DNA of 18,046 nucleotides, from contig DBAW01000116.1 in the NCBI GenBank assembly GCA_002291855.1, positions 1 to 18,046 of the forward strand, in the 5' to 3' direction. Every line of letters starts with the position of its first letter. Positions within the stretch are counted from its first letter, which is position 1. The translations under genes were made by a program, and so were the position numbers. Under the pieces are notes generated by a model that saw only the letters and a list, made by a program, of their open reading frames with translations, was not told the DNA's origin and did no database searches. Source of the stretch: Sphingomonas sp. UBA1000 (lineage in GTDB: Bacteria > Pseudomonadota > Alphaproteobacteria > Sphingomonadales > Sphingomonadaceae). Positions 6,064 through 13,369 of the stretch are shown here, piece by piece.

Positions 6064-7256
6064 CGCTGCCGCCCGCCGGCTGGGACGCGGACGGACTGGC
6101 GCGGCTGATGGCAGCGCTGGGCGGGGCGGACGGGCAGGCACGCTATGTCGGCGGCTGGGTGCGCGACGCGCTGGCGGGCGCGCCGCCCGGCGATCTCGAC
6201 ATCGCCACCAGCCTCGCCCCGGCCGAGGTGATCGCCCGTGCCGAGGCCGCCGGCCTGTCGGTATGGTCGAGCGCATCGGGCCTGCAGCACGGCACGGTCG
6301 GGGTGGTGATCGGCGGCAAGGGCGTCGAGGTGACGACGCTGCGCCGCGACGTCACGACCGACGGGCGGCGGGCGACCATCGCCTTTACCGATGACTGGCG
6401 CGAGGATGCCGCGCGGCGCGACTTCACGATCAACGCGCTGTCCGCCGATCCGGTGACAGGCAGCGTGCATGATTATTTCGGCGGGCTCGCTGATCTGGCG
6501 GCGGGTCGGGTGCGCTTCATCGGCGACGCGCGCGCGCGCATTGCCGAGGATCATCTGCGCATCCTGCGCTTTTTCCGCTTCCATGCCCGGTTCGGAAACG
6601 GCGCGCCGGATGATGAGGCCTATGCCGCCTGCACGGCGCGCGCGAACGACCTGATGGCGCTGTCGCGCGAACGCATCGCCGATGAACTGATCAAGCTGCT
6701 GGGCGGCCCGCGCCCGGCCGGGGCGATCCGGTCGATGATCGATGGCGGCGTGCTGAAGCCGGTGCTGCCCGATATCGATGCCGATGGCGCGGCGCGGCTG
6801 GAGGCGCTGATCGCCGCCGAGGGTGCGGCCGGGATCGCCGGGGATGCCGTGCGCCGGCTGGCCGCGCTGCTGCCCGCCGATGCGGCGCGCGCCGATCTGA
6901 TCGCCGCGCGGCTGAAACTGTCGAACGCGATCCGCAAGCGGCTGGGCGCGGCGCTGGCGAGCAATGCCGAAGCGCGCCCGCGCGTGCTGGCCTATCGGCT
7001 CGGCCCGGTGTCGGCGGTCGACCGGCTGCTGCTCGCCGGGCAGGTCGATGCGGCGGCGGCGATCCATGGCTGGACACCGCCCCGGCTGCCGGTGTCGGGC
7101 GGAGAATTGGTCGCGCGCGGGCTGGATGCCGGGCCGGTGGTCGCGCGTGCGCTGCGCGAGGTCGAAACCATCTGGCTGGACGAGGATTTTCCCGATGCCG
7201 CGCGCGCCCGGGCGATTGCCGATCAGGTGGCGGCCCGGCTGACCGGCGGGGCGTAA
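6060..7256 (+). CDS. cca: CCA-adding tRNA nucleotidyltransferase
   Basis: A 398-residue class II nucleotidyltransferase that adds or repairs the 3'-CCA of tRNA. The frame is open upstream to 5955, but that part lies within the Nudix gene. GTG 6060 overlaps the Nudix stop (GTGA) and gives a natural N-terminus. Motifs: GGWVRD (31-36), catalytic Asp45 and Asp47 in DLDIAT, RRDFTINAL (119-127), and RIAEDHLRILRFFRF (160-174), which is typical of the nucleotide-recognition neck region. The helical C-terminal body follows. This set is shared by CCA-adding enzymes and poly(A) polymerases; in an alphaproteobacterium with a single such gene, CCA addition is the likely activity. The gene ends 16 bp before the convergent GGDEF-EAL gene, with no obvious terminator between them. 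Confidence 0.93.
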   Translation: MTLPPAGWDADGLARLMAALGGADGQARYVGGWVRDALAGAPPGDLDIATSLAPAEVIARAEAAGLSVWSSASGLQHGTVGVVIGGKGVEVTTLRRDVTTDGRRATIAFTDDWREDAARRDFTINALSADPVTGSVHDYFGGLADLAAGRVRFIGDARARIAEDHLRILRFFRFHARFGNGAPDDEAYAACTARANDLMALSRERIADELIKLLGGPRPAGAIRSMIDGGVLKPVLPDIDADGAARLEALIAAEGAAGIAGDAVRRLAALLPADAARADLIAARLKLSNAIRKRLGAALASNAEARPRVLAYRLGPVSAVDRLLLAGQVDAAAAIHGWTPPRLPVSGGELVARGLDAGPVVARALREVETIWLDEDFPDAARARAIADQVAARLTGGA

Positions 7257-7272
7257 GACTGTCTAGATCGGG

Positions 7273-9030
7273 TCAGGCCATGCCGGACCAGGACTGGGCG
7301 AAGGCCAGCGCCTCGTCGGCGGGCAGCGCCGGGGCATAGACATAGCCCTGGGCATGGGTGCAGCCGAGCGCGGCGAGCATCCGCGCCAGCTCGGGCGTTT
7401 CCACCCCCTCGGCGGTGGTGCGCAGCCCCAGCGCCTGCGCAAGCGACAGCACCGCGCGCACGATCGCCAGATTGTCCCGGTTGGCGAGCATGTCGGTCAC
7501 GAAGCTGCGGTCGATCTTCAGACAGTCGAGCGGCAGCCGCTGGAGATAGGCGAGGCTGGAATAGCCGGTGCCGAAATCGTCGAGCGCGAGCACAGTGTCC
7601 AGCGCCTTCAGGTCGTGCATGGTGCGCGACGCGCCATCGGGATCCTGCACGATCGAGCTTTCGGTCAGCTCCAGCGTCAGCCGCCGCCCATCCAGCCCAT
7701 GCGCGGAAAGGCCGGCGGCCACCATCGCGGCAATATCGTCGCGCGCCATCTGCAGCGCCGACACGTTGACCGCGACGCCCAGCCCGCACGCCAGCCCGCC
7801 ATGCGCGTCCCAGCCCTTGAGCGTCGCCAGCGCGGCATCGAGCACCCAGCGCCCCAGCGGAACGATCAGGCCCGATTGCTCGGCAACCGGGATGAACTCG
7901 GCCGGCGACATGTTGATGCCATTGTCTTCCCAGCGCGCCAGCGCCTCGAACCCGGTCAGCCGGCCGGTGCCCAGCTCGACCACCGGCTGGAAATGCAGCC
8001 GCAGCCGATCGGCCTCGATCGCGCGGCGCAGCGCGGTTTCGATGGTGAAGGCGCGGCGCGCGCGGTGGAAATCGCGCGGCGTGTACAGCTCGGTGCGGCC
8101 GGTCGCCTTGGCGCGCTTGACCGCGAACTGGGCGCGGCGCACCAGCTCGTCACCGTCGCAATCCTCTTCCAGCATCGCGCAGCCAACCGCGCAGCCGATG
8201 CGGATTTCCAGCCCCGACAGCCGGCACGGCTCGGCGAACACACCGTGGATGCGCTCGGCCATCTGGCGCACGGCCTCGTCGCCGGTGCCGGTCCGCACCA
8301 GCAGCCCGAATTCGTCGCCGCCGGTGCGCGCGATGACGTCGCCCGGGGCCAGCACGCTCAGCAGCCGCCGCGCGACGGTGATCAGCAGTTCGTCGCCCGA
8401 AATCGCGCCGATCGATTCATTGATGCGGCTGAAGCGCAGCAGATCGATGACGATGACGGCAAAGCCGCCCGGCTCCGCCCCCGCCAGTTCCGCCTCCAGC
8501 CGGTCGGAAAAGCCGGCGCGGTTGAGCAGCCCGGTCAGGCTGTCGTTGAACATTTCGAGCCTCAGGCTCTTTTCGGTCGCGCGCTCGGCGGTACGGTCAA
8601 TCAGCGTGATCAGGAAGCGCGGCCCGGCGGCATCGAGCTGGAAAATGCGCGCGATGCGCACGCCATAATGCCGCCCGGTAATCTGGTCGCCATCGATCCA
8701 GTCGAGCGTGGAGACATCGCCGCTGCCCGCAAGCAGCGCCCGGATCGGATCGGCCAGCCCAGGTCGGTCGACAAGCGGGCAGTCGCCGCCCAGATCGATG
8801 GCGCTCAGCGCAGTGTTGCCAGCCACCAATTCGGGCCGCCCCGCGGCGTCAAGGCCGATCACGCCGGCGGCAACGGGCAAGGCCTCGAGCAGGTGCGCGC
8901 GCACACGGGCAAGCTGGAGCGCGGTCGCATCCAGGGTGAGCGTCACCGGCTCGGCCCGGGCAGGGACCGGAAGCGGCTGGACGCAGTGCAGATTCCGGCT
9001 TGGCCCCATCGCCCCCGCTCTAGCCGCCAT
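7273..9030 (-). CDS. GGDEF-EAL cyclic-di-GMP signalling protein
   Basis: A 585-residue protein combining diguanylate cyclase and phosphodiesterase domains. Residues about 40-150 look like a PAS-type sensor (GVIGLDAAGRPELVAGN, ending ITLIDRTAERATEKSLR). The GGDEF domain spans about 160-320 with an intact GGDEF at 237-241. The inhibitory RxxD site five residues before it reads APGD, so product feedback is probably missing, and the usual GH after the IND-like motif is GA. The EAL domain spans about 330-580: FEALARW with EAL at 362-364, VNVS (421-424), ELTES, DDFGTGYSS (484-492), KIDRSF and TAEGVET. Both catalytic centres therefore look usable. No membrane segment is seen. The start is uncertain: ATG 9030 has no ribosome site and abuts a CtrA-like sequence, while ATG 9009 follows a G-run. 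Confidence 0.93.
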   Translation of the reverse strand: MAARAGAMGPSRNLHCVQPLPVPARAEPVTLTLDATALQLARVRAHLLEALPVAAGVIGLDAAGRPELVAGNTALSAIDLGGDCPLVDRPGLADPIRALLAGSGDVSTLDWIDGDQITGRHYGVRIARIFQLDAAGPRFLITLIDRTAERATEKSLRLEMFNDSLTGLLNRAGFSDRLEAELAGAEPGGFAVIVIDLLRFSRINESIGAISGDELLITVARRLLSVLAPGDVIARTGGDEFGLLVRTGTGDEAVRQMAERIHGVFAEPCRLSGLEIRIGCAVGCAMLEEDCDGDELVRRAQFAVKRAKATGRTELYTPRDFHRARRAFTIETALRRAIEADRLRLHFQPVVELGTGRLTGFEALARWEDNGINMSPAEFIPVAEQSGLIVPLGRWVLDAALATLKGWDAHGGLACGLGVAVNVSALQMARDDIAAMVAAGLSAHGLDGRRLTLELTESSIVQDPDGASRTMHDLKALDTVLALDDFGTGYSSLAYLQRLPLDCLKIDRSFVTDMLANRDNLAIVRAVLSLAQALGLRTTAEGVETPELARMLAALGCTHAQGYVYAPALPADEALAFAQSWSGMA

Positions 9031-9033
9031 TGG

Positions 9034-9048
9034 TTAATGCGGCGCTAA
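9034..9048 (-). promoter_or_regulatory. CtrA-like binding site
   Basis: On the minus strand the sequence reads TTAG, seven bases, TTAA followed by CCA. The alphaproteobacterial CtrA consensus is TTAA-N7-TTAA(C), so 7 of 8 core bases match with the exact spacing. It ends 3 bp before the first ATG (9030) of the GGDEF-EAL gene. The match is by eye only. Confidence 0.35.
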
Positions 9049-9069
9049 GGACGGCTTTGCGGCTCCCCC

Positions 9070-11310
9070 CTAAGTAAATCTGTTTTCACGCGGAAAGCCG
9101 ATCGGGGCCATGCGCCCGGCGGCCCCCCGCGCGGTGCGCCACGGCGTCAGGTCCGGTTCGGTGCGGGTGCGCCCGGTCGCGCCGCCCATCGACCAGCTCA
9201 GCCCGTCGGCAAAGCGCAGCGCAATCGCATCGGACAGGCCGCCATCGCGATATTTCTGCAGCGCCACCCCCTGGCCGCGCCCCATTTCGGGCAGCTCGGC
9301 GAGCGGAAACACCACCATCTTGCGATTGTCGCCGATCACCGCGACATAATCGGCGTCGGCCGCGATGCGGTGGACGATGCGCAGCCGCGCACCGGGGCGC
9401 AGATTGACCAGCTGCTTGCCCTTGCGGGTTTCGGCCAGCGTGTCCTCGACCTTGACGACAAAGCCGCGCCCGTCCGACGCGGCCAGCAGCAGCCGGCCCT
9501 GCCCGGCGGGCAGGCAGGCGGCGATCCCCGCCTCGCCGTCCAGATCGAGCATCAGGCCGATCGGCTCGCCAAAGCCGCGCCCGCCCGGCAGCCGGTCCCC
9601 GGCCAAGGTGTAGAAGCGGCCATTTTCGGCCGCGATCAGGATCTGGTCGGTCGTCTGGGCATGGAAGGCAAAGGCCGGGCCATCGCCTTCCTTGAACTTG
9701 AGCGTGTCGGCGGCGGCGAGATCGACATGCCCCTTCATCGCGCGGATCCAGCCGCGCTGCGACAGGATGACGGTGATCGGCTCGCGCTCGATCATCGCCT
9801 CGCGCGCATATTCGCGCGCCGGCCCCGCTTCCTCGATCGCCGTGCGCCGCGCCCCCAGCGCGGTGTCGGGACCATAACGGTCGCGCAGCGCCGTCAGGTC
9901 GCGCTTCATCCGCGTGCGCTGGCGCGCCTCCGAGCCGAGCAGCGCGACCAGCCCGGCGCGTTCGGCATCGAGCGCGTCGCGCTCGCGCCTGATCTCCATT
10001 TCCTCGAGCTTGCGCAGGCTGCGCAGCCGCATGTTCAGGATCGCCTCGGCCTGCCGGTCGGTCAGGCCGAATTCGGCGATCATCACCGGCTTGGGCTCAT
10101 CCTCGGTGCGGATGATCTCGATCACCCGGTCAAGATTGAGATAGGCGGTCAGATAGCCGTCGAGCAGCTCGATGCGGTCGTCGATGCGGCCCAGCCGGTG
10201 TTCGGAACGGCGGCGCAGCACCGCGAACTGATGCTCCAGCCAGGCGGCGAGCACCGCCTTCAGCCCCATCACGCGCGGCGTGCGCTGCGCATCGAGGACG
10301 TTGAGGTTGAGCGGCACCTTGGCCTCAAGCGCGGTCAGCCGGAACAGGCTGTCCATCAGCATGTCGGGATCGACGGTGCGGCTGCGCGGTTCGAGCACGA
10401 TGCGGATCTCGGCATCCGATTCGTCGCGCACATCCTCAAGGATCGGCAACTTCTTGTCGTTGATCAGCTGGGCGATGTCCTCGATCAGCTTGCCCTTCTG
10501 GACGCCATAGGGGATTTGGGTGACCACCGCCGCCCAGGTGCCGCGCCCGGTATCCTCCTTCACCCAGGCCGCGCGCACGCGGAACGCGCCCCGCCCGGTC
10601 TCATAGGCCTCGGCGATGGCGGCGGGCGCATCGACAATCACCCCGCCGGTCGGAAAATCGGGCCCGCGCACGATCTGCATCAGCGTCGCGGTGTCGGTTT
10701 CGGGCGCATCGATCAGGCGGATGGCGGCGTCGATCAGCTCGGCGGCATTGTGCGGCGGGATCGATGTCGCCATGCCCACCGCAATCCCGCTCGCGCCATT
10801 GGCGAGCAGATTGGGGAACAGGCCGGGCATGATCTCCGGCTCTTCCTCCTCGCCATTATAGGTCGGGCGGAAATCGACCGTGCCCTCGTCCAGCCCGGCC
10901 ATCAGGTCGATGGCGACCTGGGTCAGCCGCGCCTCGGTGTAGCGATAGGCGGCGGCATTATCGCCGTCGATATTGCCGAAATTGCCCTGCCCGTCGACCA
11001 GCGGGTAACGCAGCGCAAAGGTCTGGGCGAGGCGGACCATCGCGTCATAGACCGACTGGTCGCCATGCGGGTGATATTTGCCGATCACATCGCCGACGAC
11101 GCGCGCGCATTTCTTGTAGCCCGCCGCCGGGTCGAGCCGCAGCAGCCGCATCGCCCAGAGCAGCCGGCGATGAACCGGCTTCAGCCCGTCGCGCAGATCA
11201 GGCAGCGACCGCGCGGTGATCGTCGACAGCGCATAGACGAGATAACGGTCGCTGAGCGCCCGGTCGAACGGGGCGTCGATAGGCTCGGGCGGCGCGGCGG
11301 CTTCGGTCAT
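9070..11310 (-). CDS. parC: DNA topoisomerase IV subunit A
   Basis: A 746-residue type IIA topoisomerase breakage-rejoining subunit, which decatenates daughter chromosomes together with ParE. The N-terminal winged-helix and tower domains are complete: SLPDLRDGLKPVHRR (35-49), GKYHPHGDQSVYDAMV (77-92), then PLVDGQGNFGNIDGDNAAAYRYTEARL with Tyr124 as the expected catalytic tyrosine. The C-terminal blades are short and lack the GyrA box (QRRGGKG), which with the length identifies ParC rather than GyrA. At the quinolone-determining positions equivalent to E. coli ParC Ser80 and Glu84 the residues are Gln85 and Asp89. The start is ATG 11310; the ribosome site is weak (GGGTTG). No parE is in the window. 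It lies 87 bp downstream of the exported-protein operon. Confidence 0.97.
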   Translation of the reverse strand: MTEAAAPPEPIDAPFDRALSDRYLVYALSTITARSLPDLRDGLKPVHRRLLWAMRLLRLDPAAGYKKCARVVGDVIGKYHPHGDQSVYDAMVRLAQTFALRYPLVDGQGNFGNIDGDNAAAYRYTEARLTQVAIDLMAGLDEGTVDFRPTYNGEEEEPEIMPGLFPNLLANGASGIAVGMATSIPPHNAAELIDAAIRLIDAPETDTATLMQIVRGPDFPTGGVIVDAPAAIAEAYETGRGAFRVRAAWVKEDTGRGTWAAVVTQIPYGVQKGKLIEDIAQLINDKKLPILEDVRDESDAEIRIVLEPRSRTVDPDMLMDSLFRLTALEAKVPLNLNVLDAQRTPRVMGLKAVLAAWLEHQFAVLRRRSEHRLGRIDDRIELLDGYLTAYLNLDRVIEIIRTEDEPKPVMIAEFGLTDRQAEAILNMRLRSLRKLEEMEIRRERDALDAERAGLVALLGSEARQRTRMKRDLTALRDRYGPDTALGARRTAIEEAGPAREYAREAMIEREPITVILSQRGWIRAMKGHVDLAAADTLKFKEGDGPAFAFHAQTTDQILIAAENGRFYTLAGDRLPGGRGFGEPIGLMLDLDGEAGIAACLPAGQGRLLLAASDGRGFVVKVEDTLAETRKGKQLVNLRPGARLRIVHRIAADADYVAVIGDNRKMVVFPLAELPEMGRGQGVALQKYRDGGLSDAIALRFADGLSWSMGGATGRTRTEPDLTPWRTARGAAGRMAPIGFPRENRFT

Positions 11311-11359
11311 GTCAACCCGATAGCAGGGCCGCGCGCACAGGTGAACGGCCGATCGGGAC

Positions 11360-11375
11360 GCGGCGGTCCCGCCGC
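11360..11375 (-). terminator. G+C-rich hairpin after the exported-protein operon
   Basis: GCGGCG (11360-11365) pairs with CGCCGC (11370-11375) around a 4-nt loop. It lies about 22 nt after the stop of the last exported-protein gene and before parC, where a terminator would be expected. There is no T-run, so this is a possibility only. Confidence 0.3.
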
Positions 11376-11397
11376 AGCGGGCGACCTGCGTAGCAGA

Positions 11398-12045
11398 TCA
11401 GTCCGCCGGCACGTCGATCGCAAAGTCGATGACACGGTCCTTGGGCGCATCGTCGCCAAAGGCGAACTGGCTCCCCTTGGCCAGGCCGACAAAGCCATAT
11501 TCGCCCGGCGGCAACTCCGCGATCGGCGTCACCTCGCGCATCCCCGGGCCGGCATTGCGGACCGTGAACGGAAAGAAATAGCGCGCGGATTTCTTGCCGC
11601 TGAGCGTCGACAACGGGTAATCGCGCCCGTCATTCTCGACATCGAACCTGACCAGCCTGAAATTTGCCGGGCGGGTAGCCCGCTGGCCGCCGACATAGCC
11701 CATGCCGCCCCCCGCTGCGGGCGCGTTCTCCGGTTTCACGGCATCGCAGAACAGGAATGCCGGCCGCCGGTTCGTCAGCCGCGTCTCCGCCCGCGCCCCC
11801 TGAACAACCGCGCGGTTTTCGATGTTGGAAACGCCACCGAACAACATCCCCTTGAGCACATTGCCCATGCGGCGGTGGGACGTTGTCCGTTCGGTGAGCA
11901 GCCGCCGCTCGCCGCCATTGGCCTGCGTCAGCAGATAGACGCCGGGCGCGCATTCTGCCGCCGGCACGGCCTCTGCCTGCGCGGCCTCGGGCGCAGCCGA
12001 CTGAAGCGCTGCGGATATGACCGCCAGAGCCAGAACCATCGTCAT
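11398..12045 (-). CDS. Uncharacterised exported protein (third of operon)
   Basis: A 215-residue protein of unknown function. Residues 1-24 resemble a signal peptide (VLALAVISAALQSAAPEAAQA), but the usual positive N-terminal charge is absent. The mature part has two cysteines (32 and 100) that could form a disulfide in the periplasm. A Gly-rich loop lies around 110-120 (PAAGGGMGYVGG). LPPGEYGFVGL (178-188) resembles the beta-turn motifs of small beta-sandwich envelope proteins. The ATG at 12045 overlaps the stop of the preceding gene as ATGA. I recognise no family with confidence. Confidence 0.8.
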   Translation of the reverse strand: MTMVLALAVISAALQSAAPEAAQAEAVPAAECAPGVYLLTQANGGERRLLTERTTSHRRMGNVLKGMLFGGVSNIENRAVVQGARAETRLTNRRPAFLFCDAVKPENAPAAGGGMGYVGGQRATRPANFRLVRFDVENDGRDYPLSTLSGKKSARYFFPFTVRNAGPGMREVTPIAELPPGEYGFVGLAKGSQFAFGDDAPKDRVIDFAIDVPAD

Positions 12046-12728
12046 TTGCCACCCCCGATCGGCAGAGCGCGGTTGATCAACAGCCCCTGATGATTGCCGA
12101 ACCGCTCCGCCGGACGATAGGCCGCCGGTGTGCGCGGGAGACCCGCCAGCCCGTCAGGCACCGGCGTGTCATTGGCCGGCGGCACGATCGCCATTGCGTC
12201 GGGGAGCGTATAGCCGCGCATCTCGATATCGGCCGCAACGCGCAATTCGCTGAGCGCCGCCCAGGGCGACGTGCCATTTTCCGGCGCGATATAGATGAAA
12301 CCCAGATCGGTGATGACCCCGGGTGCCAGATAGACGCTGTAGCTGCCGAGACAAAAGCAGGTCGTCGGGCTGGCCTCGATCACATACAGGCCGGCATTGA
12401 CCTCCATCAGATAGGTGCGGACATGATCCGCCTCGGCCAGGAACGGTTTGGGCGACACCGCGATCCGGCGATCGGTGCGCGGCGGCACCGGATTGGCCTT
12501 GGCCCGGCCATAGCCACGAATGTCCGCAGCCGGTTCGTCATAAGGGGCGAGGGTCAGCCGGTTCCACAGACCTTCCGATCTTTCCCCAAGCCGGACAAGG
12601 ACATAGGCCAGGCCGGGATTAAGCGATGCGGGTGCCGCCTTGAGCTGCGACGCGGCCAGCGCCGGCATGGCCGTCACCGCGCATGCGGCCAGGATCGCGG
12701 CCGCGCAGACATGGATCAGGCGCTTCAT
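12042..12728 (-). CDS. Uncharacterised exported protein or lipoprotein (second of operon)
   Basis: A 228-residue protein of unknown function. The N-terminus MKRLIHVCAAAILAAC can be read two ways. LAAC at 13-16 fits a lipobox, which would make it a lipoprotein cleaved before Cys16; ALA at 23-25 fits a signal peptidase I site. The mature part starts with a beta-like LAYVLVRLGERSEGLWNRL. The core NAGLYVIEASPTTCFCLGS carries a CxC pair (124, 126) and runs into YLAPGVITDLGFIYIAP, reading like a beta-sandwich with a surface metal- or disulfide-capable turn. The C-terminal 80 residues are Pro-rich. Its start and its stop both overlap neighbours by ATGA, so all three genes should be translated together. 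Confidence 0.82.
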   Translation of the reverse strand: MKRLIHVCAAAILAACAVTAMPALAASQLKAAPASLNPGLAYVLVRLGERSEGLWNRLTLAPYDEPAADIRGYGRAKANPVPPRTDRRIAVSPKPFLAEADHVRTYLMEVNAGLYVIEASPTTCFCLGSYSVYLAPGVITDLGFIYIAPENGTSPWAALSELRVAADIEMRGYTLPDAMAIVPPANDTPVPDGLAGLPRTPAAYRPAERFGNHQGLLINRALPIGGGK

Positions 12729-13261
12729 GGCTCGAGCCTTTGTGCTTCGTCAGCCGGTGCGACGGCCTTTTCCACCAGGCGCGCGCGGATGTCGTCCCAT
12801 TTCCCGTCATACACGGCGTCGGCCTCATCCTTGGTCATGGCGTAGCGTGCATAGCCTTTGACCTGCATGCATTTGCGGATGCCTGCGTTGATCATGTGGC
12901 GGCGCTGACCCGCCCGGATGAAGCCTTGGATCAAACCGACAGCCGCGTTGGCGACCACCCCGGCCGTGCCACCCGGCGTGTAGTAATAGACCTGATCGGG
13001 CACGGGCCCGCGGATCGTCGCGACCAGATCGCGACACTCGTCCCAGTCTGCACCGGCCTGTTCGGCGGCAATGCCGGCCTTGCTGAAATAGAAATAATCG
13101 GCAGGCTCGTTATTGGTCGGCTCATAATCCTGCACGGGCGGTGCGCCCGGTGCGCTGCCTGTGGCCTGGGCTACATCCTGGCCAGCGTCCTGCAGGGCTG
13201 CAGACGCAGGCGCGCAAAGTATCATGGCCGCGGCGACCGTGACGGTCGTCAACTTACTCAC
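12725..13261 (-). CDS. Uncharacterised exported protein (first of operon)
   Basis: A 178-residue protein of unknown function. The frame is open to 13333, but I chose GTG 13261 because a strong AGGGGGG lies 5 nt upstream and the product then begins with a classical signal peptide, MSKLTTVTVAAAMILCAPASA. The mature part is acidic and Tyr-rich early on (DYEPTNNEPADYFYF), with DECRDLVATI around Cys76. A Gly/Ala segment GGTAGVVANAAVGLIQGF (98-115) resembles a glycine-zipper membrane-associating stretch. KCMQVKGYARYAM (130-142) carries Cys131, which could pair with Cys76. Such Cys-Met-x-x-(K/R)-G-(Y/W) endings occur in many small envelope proteins. The stop overlaps the next start by ATGA. Confidence 0.82.
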   Translation of the reverse strand: MSKLTTVTVAAAMILCAPASAALQDAGQDVAQATGSAPGAPPVQDYEPTNNEPADYFYFSKAGIAAEQAGADWDECRDLVATIRGPVPDQVYYYTPGGTAGVVANAAVGLIQGFIRAGQRRHMINAGIRKCMQVKGYARYAMTKDEADAVYDGKWDDIRARLVEKAVAPADEAQRLEP

Positions 13262-13314
13262 TTTATCCCCCCTGCCCATCGACTTAACTGAAGCGACGCG
13301 GCGCAGAATGGCGT

Positions 13315-13338
13315 CATGCTCACCGATCGGCAAGCATG
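13315..13338. promoter_or_regulatory. 24-bp near-palindrome upstream of exported-protein operon
   Basis: CATGCT (13315-13320) and AGCATG (13333-13338) flank the central palindrome CCGATCGG (13323-13330); 10 of the 12 symmetric pairs match. It lies about 54 bp before the chosen start of the first exported-protein gene and about 32 bp after the end of gatB. It could be a dimeric regulator's operator or a hairpin at the gatB 3' end. On the minus strand a weak -35-like TTGCCG falls inside it. Confidence 0.4.
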
Positions 13339-13353
13339 ATCGCGTCCGGAACG

Positions 13354-13366
13354 GTCGCGCCGCGAC
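13354..13366 (-). terminator. Short perfect inverted repeat after gatB
   Basis: GTCGCG (13354-13359) and CGCGAC (13361-13366) are separated by a single base, 3 bp after the gatB stop. As RNA it can only form with some pairs opened for a loop. No T-run follows. Confidence 0.2.
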
Positions 13367-13369
13367 GCG

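Noticed and set aside
7354..9048. 564-codon plus-strand open frame opposite the GGDEF-EAL gene
   Set aside because: The opposite strand encodes full GGDEF and EAL domains; this frame has no motif and the antisense-type composition.
9370..12090. 906-codon open frame on the plus strand, antisense to parC and part of the exported-protein operon
   Set aside because: It runs opposite to a perfect parC, and its product is a low-complexity mix of R, H, Q, G and A with no domain. Long antisense frames arise from codon bias in G+C-rich DNA.
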